Assembly (NCBI GenBank): GCA_016781885.1
Contig: JADDPM010000068.1
Span: forward strand, 1,075 to 11,751
Source of the DNA: Rubrobacter sp.
GTDB taxonomy: Bacteria > Actinomycetota > Rubrobacteria > Rubrobacterales > Rubrobacteraceae
DNA length: 10,677 bases
Reading direction: 5' to 3'
In this document: one piece after another, positions 5,690-10,677 of the stretch
How positions within the stretch are numbered: the stretch's first letter is position 1
Layout of the letters: each line of letters opens with the position of its first letter
The notes under the pieces: generated by a model
The model's input: only the letters and a program-made list of their open reading frames with translations
The model's database searches: none
What the model was told of the DNA's origin: nothing
Made by a program: the position numbers and the translations under genes

Positions 5690-6541
5690 ATGCCCTGGAT
5701 GCCGGAAGTCTTCACCGCCCCCATAGCCGGCGCACTACGCGGACGAGATGCTGCGGGCGCCAACGACGCCGTTCCTTACTACGAGGGGATCATGGCCGAT
5801 GCACCCGACGCGCTCGCGCGCTCCTTCGCCGCGCAGCAGCCCGTCTTGGATGATCCCCGCCTAGGACACGTAGAGGGAGCCGGAGCATTCACCGCCTTCA
5901 TTGCCAACCAGGCGGCTTGGTTGCGCGAGCGGGACGCCGTGGTGGAGAACGTGGCCCTCACGCGCACCCCCACCCGCACGGTCGAAGAGGCCGTGCTGCA
6001 CATGCTCACGGACGGCGGCGGGCGGGTGGATCTGCCCGTGGCCGTCGTGAGCGAACTCAACCCCGACCGAACGCTCAAGGCGATCCGCGTCTACCACAGC
6101 TTGTGGCCCCTCACCGGCAGGCACGCCGTGCGCCCCCCGCTGCTTCCCGAGGACAAGAACCTGCACGCCGAGGGCGCACCAGGCGAATATCAACGGGCGC
6201 TCGCCGAGGGCGACATGGCAGGCGTCGTGGCGATCTTCGAACCCGACGGCTACGCCCGCGAGCCGAGCGGCGGGGCGTACCTCCACCGCGGCGTCGAGGG
6301 TCTCCGGGAGCTATACGCGCACATGTTCGCCAACGGCGGCATCCTGCTGGAGCACTGCACCGTCACCGACGACGGTGTGCGCTGCGCGGTCGAGTACAAC
6401 TGCGTGCGCTGGGGGGTTACAGACCTCCCGCCACAGGCAAGGGTAGCAGTATACCAGAGGGGGCGGAGCGGTCTGCTCGCGGCGGCACGCATCTACGACG
6501 ACGTCGAACCGCCGGCGATCTCGGACACGTCCTCCGAATAG
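5690..6541 (+). CDS. Tandem NTF2-like (SnoaL-type) domain protein
   Basis: This 283-residue soluble protein appears to hold two NTF2-like cone-fold domains. The first spans about residues 30-150 and is best seen in TRTVEEAVLHMLTDGGGRVDLPV followed by LKAIRVYHSLWPLTG. The second spans about 165-275, with the classic helix YQRALAEGDMAGVVAIFEPD, then LHRGVEGLRELYAHMF, and strands ending in ARIYDDVEPP. Such domains serve as ligand-binding or isomerase folds, but the catalytic residues differ between families and I cannot name a substrate. The ATG at 5690 has GAGGAGG 5 bases upstream. It is the only clearly intact gene between 5213 and 9833, apart from the doubtful small ORF at 8867. Confidence 0.82.
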   Translation: MPWMPEVFTAPIAGALRGRDAAGANDAVPYYEGIMADAPDALARSFAAQQPVLDDPRLGHVEGAGAFTAFIANQAAWLRERDAVVENVALTRTPTRTVEEAVLHMLTDGGGRVDLPVAVVSELNPDRTLKAIRVYHSLWPLTGRHAVRPPLLPEDKNLHAEGAPGEYQRALAEGDMAGVVAIFEPDGYAREPSGGAYLHRGVEGLRELYAHMFANGGILLEHCTVTDDGVRCAVEYNCVRWGVTDLPPQARVAVYQRGRSGLLAAARIYDDVEPPAISDTSSE

Positions 6542-6545
6542 GTCT

Positions 6546-6567
6546 GAGTTTCCGAGAACCCTGACTA
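6546..6567 (+). repeat. Dispersed repeat, copy 2, left half
   Basis: GAGTTTCCGAGAA shares TTTCCGAGAA (6549-6558) with copy 1 and ends exactly at the left inverted repeat of the IS5-family element. Its missing right half is probably the segment at 7505-7527, beyond the inserted block. Confidence 0.5.
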
Positions 6568-6588
6568 GAGACCGTCTGAAAAGCCTCA

Positions 6589-7312
6589 TTAGCGAGCCAA
6601 ACGCCTCCTGACCATCAGACGCATCATAGCTACTACGTAGACGAACGCCTCGCTCGTGTTAGTCAAGCGCTCGTAGTCCTTGCTCATCCGACGGTTGTGG
6701 GAGAAGGGACGAAGAGGTCCGCTCCACCACCCAGCGGCGAGGCAAGTCCCAAACCTCCGCGGTCCCAAGGACTCCTGCGAATCGATCAACACACCTTCTT
6801 TAGCCCTCTCTCTCTTTCACCCACCTCCTCCTCCTCTGCGCCGTCCACCCGAGTACTACACCCTCTCCACCCAGTCCACGCCCTTGTCTTGGCCGGTGAA
6901 GCCAGCGTGCATCCACACAGATGGGTCAGGAGGCGCGGAAGATGCTCCGGCGCGAGACCCACCACTAGCAGGATCTTCTTGATGCCCTCCCGGTCCTGGA
7001 GACCTTTGCGCTGTGGAGGACCCTGGCTTTTAGCACTATAGGCCCTGAGGGCCACCAAGAGATGGCCCAAGAGATGGCGCTTTCGGCTTTTGACCTTCTT
7101 CTTGCCGCCGTCGTATCTTCAGGGTGGGAGAACTCATGAGGCAAAAGCCGCCAGGCGCACCCGCTGCGGGTGATGTAGAAGATGGCATCGAGTAGTATCT
7201 CGGGCAAGCTATGGAGGCGGGGACGCCCCTCGTTCTCAGCGGTCGGCAGGTGTCCTTTGAGGCATGATGCTCATTCAGCGTCCGAAAGATCGGTTGAGTA
7301 AGGTCTTCTCAT
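6589..7312 (-). pseudogene. IS5-family transposase, multiply broken
   Basis: Transposase pieces lie in family order but in different frames. The N-terminus (from the ATG at 7310-7312) reads MRRPYSTDLSDAE, then hits a TGA where the family has Trp, then continues LPEILLDAIFYITRSGCAWR LLPHEF in the same frame. After about 7115 the family's next segment is missing and the frame changes to YDGGKKKVKSRKRHLL, ending in QDREGIKKILL. Then comes MHAGFTGQDKGVDWVERV in another frame, and VLGTAEVWDLPRRWVVERT. The tail SHNRRMSKDYERLTNTSEAF runs to the TAA at 6589. This is far beyond a simple programmed frameshift, so it cannot make an active transposase unless complemented. Confidence 0.8.
7055..7078. repeat. 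Perfect 12-bp tandem duplication inside the transposase relic
   Basis: CCAAGAGATGGC occurs twice in a row (7055-7066 and 7067-7078). It adds four codons in frame to the KRHLL segment, a mark of replication slippage in the decaying gene. Confidence 0.75.
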
Positions 7313-7367
7313 AAATGCTAGAGTACCGAGCTACCACCCAACTACCCCTTTTCAGACAGTTTCATAA

Positions 7368-7502
7368 GACTATCCGAAAACCTCGATCGGCTTCAACCTG
7401 AAGCCTCAAAAGCCGACGAAACGGGTCGAAGAAGCCCTATTTCGCTGCTGGAGGCCAGCAATAAGGAGACTCTACACCCTTCTAGACCCTTTTCGGACAG
7501 TC
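7368..7502. mobile_element. 135-bp MITE-like element abutting the IS5 copy
   Basis: GACTATCCGAAAA (7368-7380) and TTTTCGGACAGTC (7490-7502) are inverted repeats with one mismatch in 13. They resemble the IS5 ends but carry TCCG where those have TCTG. Between them is no coding sequence. There is a perfect 7-bp stem, TCGGCTT (7387-7393) with AAGCCGA (7410-7416), and a second hairpin, GCTGG-AGG-CCAGC. This looks like a non-autonomous deletion derivative of a related element. Its left end lies only 4 bases from the IS5 right end. Confidence 0.55.
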
Positions 7503-7504
7503 TC

Positions 7505-7527
7505 CAGCGGCAATCTAGTGAATAAGG
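7505..7527 (+). repeat. Dispersed repeat, copy 2, right half
   Basis: AGCGGCAATCTAGTGAATAA (7506-7525) matches the copy at 8750 at 19 of 22 over 7506-7527, and copy 1 with one gap. It begins directly after the right end of the MITE-like element. Confidence 0.6.
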
Positions 7528-7719
7528 CCCGAGATCCGAGCTAGAAGGAACCTCTCCACCCTAGCTCTAGGCACAAATCCTTCGACTCTTCGGAAAGTGT
7601 GCAGGGCTTCTCTTCGCGCCACAATGGGGTATAAGCGTGTCCGGCAAGATAAAGTACCCACCTCTCGTTTATGAGGTAAAAGGGAGGAACCGAAAACCAG
7701 GAGGAGGAGTAGGCCCAAT
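7528..7719. other. Leader of the channel pseudogene
   Basis: About 190 bases without a gene that I can see. The last part carries a strong purine-rich site, AGGAGGAGGAG, ending 10 bases before the ATG at 7720, which marks the original translation start of the channel gene. Confidence 0.5.
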
Positions 7720-8611
7720 ATGACCCTCGTTGTCACGATCTTAGGCATCGTACTGATCTTCATCGGGCTGCGCGACGTCTTCCAACAGCTTTTTAACCCG
7801 AGCGGGGAGGTTCGCTGGGGCGCTTGCTCATGAAAGCGATCTGGGGAGGTTTCCATTGATTGCCGGTTGGCCGCCATTCGTTACTATTGCTTGCCGGCCC
7901 TACCATCTTGTTGACTATCATTATTACCTGGGGGGCGCTCCTGACGTTCGGCTGGGCACTCCTCTACTGGCCTCGCCTGCCGGAGGAGTTTTGGTTCGCT
8001 CCTGGGCTCGACCCTTCGAACCAAGCCAGCTTTATCGACGCCCTCTACTTCTCCCTGATGTCCTTGTCTACGTCGGTTACGGAGACATGACGCCGTCGCC
8101 CGGTTGGCTTCGGGTAGCGAGCACGGTCGAGGCCCTGGCGGGCTTCGGGCTCCTGACGGCGTCCCTTACGTGGGTTGTCTCGCTCTACCCGGTCCTTGCT
8201 CGTCGTACGACGCTCGCCAGGGAAGTCACCCTTATCGTTGAGTCCGAGCGAGAGCTCGGGAGCGTACTCGGCAAGATAGAAGCCAACGCAGCGGAGCGGA
8301 TGCTCGAGGGCATGACCTCGGGGCTGCTCAGAATCCGTACGGACATAGTCCAGTTTCCGGTCACCTACTACTTCCACAACGACAAAGAAAAGTACTCATT
8401 CCCTGTGGCCGTGCCGCATCTGCTCGATCTAGCTAAAAGAGCCAACGCAGAAGACCAACCAACCGAGGTCCGCTTACGTGCCTTGACGCTACTTAAAGCC
8501 ATAGAAGATTTCTCGGGGGTGCTCGGATCGAAAACCTTACTTGGGCTTTCGTCGGACGACCCTACTAGAGAAGTATTGGGAGTGTATACCCGCGATCACT
8601 TCCACACGTAA
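7720..8611 (+). pseudogene. Two-helix potassium channel family gene, broken by two frameshifts and a stop
   Basis: Three frames join into one ion-channel protein. Frame A (7720) gives the first helix, MTLVVTILGIVLIFIGLRDV, then FQQLFNPSGEVRWG. A one-base loss in the G run 7817-7820 moves to frame B: GRLLMKAIWGGFH, then TGA (7857-7859), then LLLLAGPTILLTIIITWGAL and FIDALYFSLMSLST. A second one-base loss near 8072-8075 moves to frame C at GYGDMTPSPGWLR, which continues through EALAGFGLLTASLTWVVSLY and a long cytosolic tail to TAA at 8611. The GYGD is the potassium selectivity filter; restoring one G gives the textbook TVGYGD. Two added bases make 298 codons, so nothing else need be missing. 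As written, no full protein is made. Confidence 0.8.
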
Positions 8612-8653
8612 CGAAAGATATTTTGCGCTAGATGGTTTCGGCCTAGTCTGTGC

Positions 8654-8676
8654 CCCGCCCTCAGGCGGGCTAGCCC
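8654..8676. terminator. GC-rich hairpins downstream of the channel pseudogene
   Basis: CCCGCC (8654-8659) pairs with GGCGGG (8664-8669) over a CTCA loop. It overlaps the perfect palindrome GGGCTAGCCC (8667-8676). It lies 42 bases past the channel stop; no T tract follows. Confidence 0.35.
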
Positions 8677-8734
8677 AGAGCCCGCTAGCCTCCGGATCTC
8701 TTGCTTATGCCTGCTGCCTTCTTATAGCTCCCGA

Positions 8735-8771
8735 GTTTCAAGACCTCCCAGCGGCAATTTGGTGAATAAAG
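8735..8771 (+). repeat. Dispersed repeat, copy 3
   Basis: AAGACCTC (8740-8747) followed by AGCGGCAATTTGGTGAATAA (8750-8769) matches copy 1 over both parts. The left TTTCCGAGAA is reduced to GTTTC. Like copy 1, it precedes a plus-strand ORF. Confidence 0.55.
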
Positions 8772-8866
8772 TGGGCGTGCGCCTCCGGCTGCGCATCTCG
8801 GACGCGCATCATCACCCATCACAAGCGTAAAATGAATGTTCGATGGTCGATCAGGAGGTAGTGAAC

Positions 8867-9034
8867 GTGGAGAGAGGGCGACAAGAAGCGATAGCGCGAC
8901 AAGAGGTGATGGTAGAGGATCTACGCAAGGCGGAGTTGGTGCGCGATAGGCTCGAGAGCCTGGAGCAGAGCGCGAGGGCCTACCCGGAAGGTCACGACAT
9001 TCGTGTGCTTATTGAGGAACTCCGCATAGACTAG
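8867..9034 (+). CDS. Possible 55-residue charged coiled-coil protein
   Basis: The frame is open from an ATG at 8843, but the good AGGAGG (8854-8859) lies inside it, 8 bases before a GTG at 8867, so the GTG is the better start. The product is almost wholly helical and charged: it reads VERGRQEAIARQEVMVEDLR, then a heptad-like stretch with KAELVRDRLESLEQSA, and ends VLIEELRID. No membrane segment, cysteine or known motif is seen. It lies between the channel pseudogene and the IS630 relic, so it may be a genuine small gene or a fragment. Function unknown. Confidence 0.5.
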   Translation: MERGRQEAIARQEVMVEDLRKAELVRDRLESLEQSARAYPEGHDIRVLIEELRID

Positions 9035-9110
9035 GCGCGACGAGTGGTGGAGGAAGAAATCCGGACCCTTCGGGAAGCCCTTCTCTACCCTCGCGGTACC
9101 TAAGAAGCCA

Positions 9111-9135
9111 CCAGGTTTCCGAGAAGACATCTTCT
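9111..9135 (+). repeat. Dispersed repeat, copy 4, left half only
   Basis: GGTTTCCGAGAAGACATC shares TTTCCGAGAA (9116-9125) plus the following GA with copy 1, then diverges. AGAAGA-CA-TCTTCT (9122-9135) is a perfect hairpin. It ends 10 bases before the stop of the IS630-type transposase; no right half was found on the other side of that relic. Confidence 0.45.
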
Positions 9136-9144
9136 AGTCCTCCG

Positions 9145-9738
9145 TCAAGGCTCAATTGATGGGTAGAGCTTGCGCAGCTCCGTGCGCGCATCGGGGGTCC
9201 TAAAGCGCCAGTCCACGTTAGCGCCCAGCCGGTTCCGCTCGGCTGCCCACGCCTCCACCTCCCGCCGCAGCGTCCCGATGTCCGCTAACCGGTGTTTCAG
9301 GCACTGGCGTATCAACACGGAAAGCTTGATCTCCACCATGTTCAGCCACGAGCCGTGCATCGGGGTGAAGACGAACTCGACCCTCAGCGTCAAGCGCCGT
9401 GCTACCTCCGGAGTGAAGCTTTCGTAGAAGACCGCCCCCGAGTGCGTAGAGAGATTGTCGCACACCAAACGGATGCGCTCGGCCTCACGATAGAGATCCT
9501 CGGCCAGGCGGCGTATCTCTTGGCGAGCTGCCGGTTTCGGCGTCGCTCGGTACTGACGCCCGCCACCAACCTGTCAAAGACTTAAAGGCGATCACTACGT
9601 GAGTCATGCCCGCCTCTCGTACTCGTGATTACGACGACGCTCAGTGCAACCCGGTTTGCCTGGCAGTGGCTTGCGCACCTCGATTTCCTGTTCAAGGCAG
9701 CCTCCCTTGAAGCCTTCCCCAGGGTAGAGGACCGCGTG
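9145..9738 (-). pseudogene. IS630-family transposase relic
   Basis: The C-terminal 107 codons are intact and typical of the IS630/Tc1 DDE group: VCDNLSTHSGAVFYESF with the second catalytic Asp, FTPMHGSWLNMVEIKLSVL with the final Glu, and the ending WRFRTPDARTELRKLYPS. Upstream the gene is broken. Residues like EQEIEVRKPLPGKPGCTERR and HEYERRA share the C-terminal frame but run into TGA at the GCATGA near 9606. THVVIAFKSLTG follows in a second frame, then STERRRNRQLAK in a third, then LAEDLYREAERIRLVCDNLS. Everything before about 9738, including the helix-turn-helix half and the first catalytic Asp, is missing. Terminal inverted repeats could not be found, so the element's edges are unknown. 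Confidence 0.8.
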
Positions 9739-9833
9739 CCCGAAAACTCAAATTAGTCTTACCGGAGAACTAGCACAGTTACTATTTCGTGGCGGGAGCG
9801 GACAACCAGACTCGGTAAAGGCTCCAGGTTCGC

Positions 9834-10677
9834 CTACGCCCAAACCACGTTGCCGCCGGCATCCTTGGCTCTGTATAGAGCCTCGTCGGCAGCGCGAGTG
9901 AGGTCGTTACGCGTCGTGCCGTCCTCAGGGTAGGTTGCGACACCAACGGAGAGGGTTGGGTTAGCGAGCTTGCCCTCGTGCTCGAAGGCGTACTCCTCGA
10001 CCCGACGCCGGACCTCCTCGGCTACCTTAAGAGCCTCCTCTTTAGCGAGGTTCGGGAGGATAGTCTGGTACTCGTCGCCGCCGAAGCGGGTCGCCTGGCG
10101 GCCTCCCTCCGAGTGCAGCTCCCCGATAATGCGGCCCACCATACCGACCACGAACTCGCCCAGGAGGTGGCCGTGTTTGTCGTTGATCTTCTTGAGGTTG
10201 TCTACGTCGGCCATGAGGACGCTCAAGGGCTTGTGCGCCGTTGCCATTGTCTGCAGCGAGTGCTCGAACTCCTCGTCGAAGCGATTCTTGGCGAGGAGCC
10301 CCGTGAGGTAATCACGGTTAATCAGATGGTCCAGAGCTCTGTGGAACTGTGCCTTCACGGGGTCGGCCTGGGAGAACTCCAGCACTGAATCGCCCATTAG
10401 AATACGGTCGCCGTTGTATAGTCGGCGCCGCTCGGAGTCTCTGAGGAGCCCGCTGTTTACTGCGGTACCCTCGCCAGAGCCCAAATCCTGGATAATGTAG
10501 ACGCCCGAGGCCGGCTCGCAGTGTACGCTGGCGTGCCTCGGTTCGACCTCTATGTCCCGTATCAAGAGGTCCGCGTGGTGCGGATCGTTTCCCAGAACAA
10601 CCTCCTTCTCGTCCAGAAAGTAAAGATCCCCGAGTCCCGGCCCCTTCAGAACTACGAGGTGCGCGTATCTTGCCGGT
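9834..10677 (-). CDS. FHA-GGDEF protein, probable diguanylate cyclase (N-terminus off window)
   Basis: The open frame enters from the right edge without a start, so the 280 residues are the C-terminal part. About 7-95 is an FHA domain: LKGPGLGDLYFLDEKEVVLG, then RHASVH, then DLGSGEGTAVN. About 105-280 is a GGDEF domain, which makes the second messenger c-di-GMP from two GTP. It has NRDYLTGLLAKNRF, the metal-binding MADVDNLKKIND, the active loop RFGGDEY (199-203) and the ending DEALYRAKDAGGN. The loop has Tyr in place of Phe, which keeps the GGDE core. The RxxD product-inhibition site is absent (SEGGRQAT). In the FHA domain the usual GR is GN (29-30) and the usual SRxHA is EPRHA (45-49), so phosphothreonine binding is doubtful. 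No membrane helix is in the visible part. Confidence 0.92.
   Translation of the reverse strand, partial: PARYAHLVVLKGPGLGDLYFLDEKEVVLGNDPHHADLLIRDIEVEPRHASVHCEPASGVYIIQDLGSGEGTAVNSGLLRDSERRRLYNGDRILMGDSVLEFSQADPVKAQFHRALDHLINRDYLTGLLAKNRFDEEFEHSLQTMATAHKPLSVLMADVDNLKKINDKHGHLLGEFVVGMVGRIIGELHSEGGRQATRFGGDEYQTILPNLAKEEALKVAEEVRRRVEEYAFEHEGKLANPTLSVGVATYPEDGTTRNDLTRAADEALYRAKDAGGNVVWA

Larger units (their letters stand above)
6568..7363 (-). mobile_element. Degraded IS5-family insertion sequence
   Basis: The ends are imperfect inverted repeats: GAGACCGTCTGAAAAG (6568-6583) and, inverted, GAAACTGTCTGAAAAG (7348-7363), matching at 14 of 16. The element is about 796 bp and its minus strand carries a broken DDE transposase typical of IS5 relatives. 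I could not define a convincing target duplication. Confidence 0.75.
8612..8866. other. Intergenic stretch after the channel pseudogene
   Basis: This stretch holds a small hairpin cluster (8654-8676) and a repeat copy (8735-8771). No gene or gene fragment was recognised in the rest. Confidence 0.5.

Noticed and set aside
6680..7041. Plus-strand open frames rich in Pro, Ser and Leu.
   Set aside because: They are antisense to the IS5 transposase pieces, which match the family in order on the minus strand.
6568..7363. The broken IS5 transposase as a normal element using programmed frameshifting.
   Set aside because: There is an in-frame stop at codon 14, at least three frame changes, a missing central segment and a tandem duplication, which is more than one programmed shift can explain.
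5587..8771. The repeated GTGAATA motif as a CRISPR array or promoter box.
   Set aside because: Copies are 1-2 kb apart without regular spacers, and no -35 hexamer stands at the right distance from the motif in any copy.

Overview
The window looks like chromosomal DNA from a high-GC Gram-positive bacterium, most likely an actinomycete of the Rubrobacter type. The genes favour G or C in third codon positions, there is a ClpS adaptor, and several proteins (the ion-channel relative, the tandem NTF2-like protein, the 4-TM protein) resemble actinobacterial ones as I remember them. The genus is inference; no database was searched.

Positions 1-5212 are mostly intact housekeeping DNA. moaA (+) makes the first enzyme of molybdenum cofactor synthesis. 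It converges on clpS (-), the N-end-rule adaptor of the Clp protease. A 314-base gap follows, holding one 27-codon ORF behind a very strong ribosome binding site. Then comes an AcuC-type histone-deacetylase-fold enzyme (-), divergent from an unknown 124-residue protein (+). That gene ends at a perfect 14-bp hairpin shared with a convergent four-helix membrane protein (-). Next, on the minus strand, are a Dabb (stress-responsive A/B barrel) gene and a rhodanese domain that has no visible start codon.

Positions about 5213-9833 are decayed accessory DNA. They hold a C-terminal scrap of a DUF1348-like protein, one intact tandem NTF2-like (SnoaL-type) gene, a degraded IS5-family element, a 135-bp MITE-like element abutting it, and a potassium-channel pseudogene. 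A possible small coiled-coil gene and a degraded IS630-family transposase complete the stretch. The channel pseudogene carries one stop codon and two single-base frameshifts, one of them inside the selectivity filter. A dispersed repeat of about 40 bp occurs in pieces across this stretch. One copy appears to have been split by the IS5/MITE block, because its left half lies directly before 6568 and its right half directly after 7504.

The right edge (9834-10677, -) holds the C-terminal 280 residues of an FHA-GGDEF protein, a probable diguanylate cyclase. Its FHA fold lacks the usual phosphothreonine-contacting residues and its GGDEF domain lacks the usual inhibitory RxxD site.

There is no CRISPR array, rRNA or tRNA that I can see, and no evident new multi-gene defence or biosynthetic system. 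The most unusual material is the repeat family and its disruption, the channel pseudogene, and the startless rhodanese.
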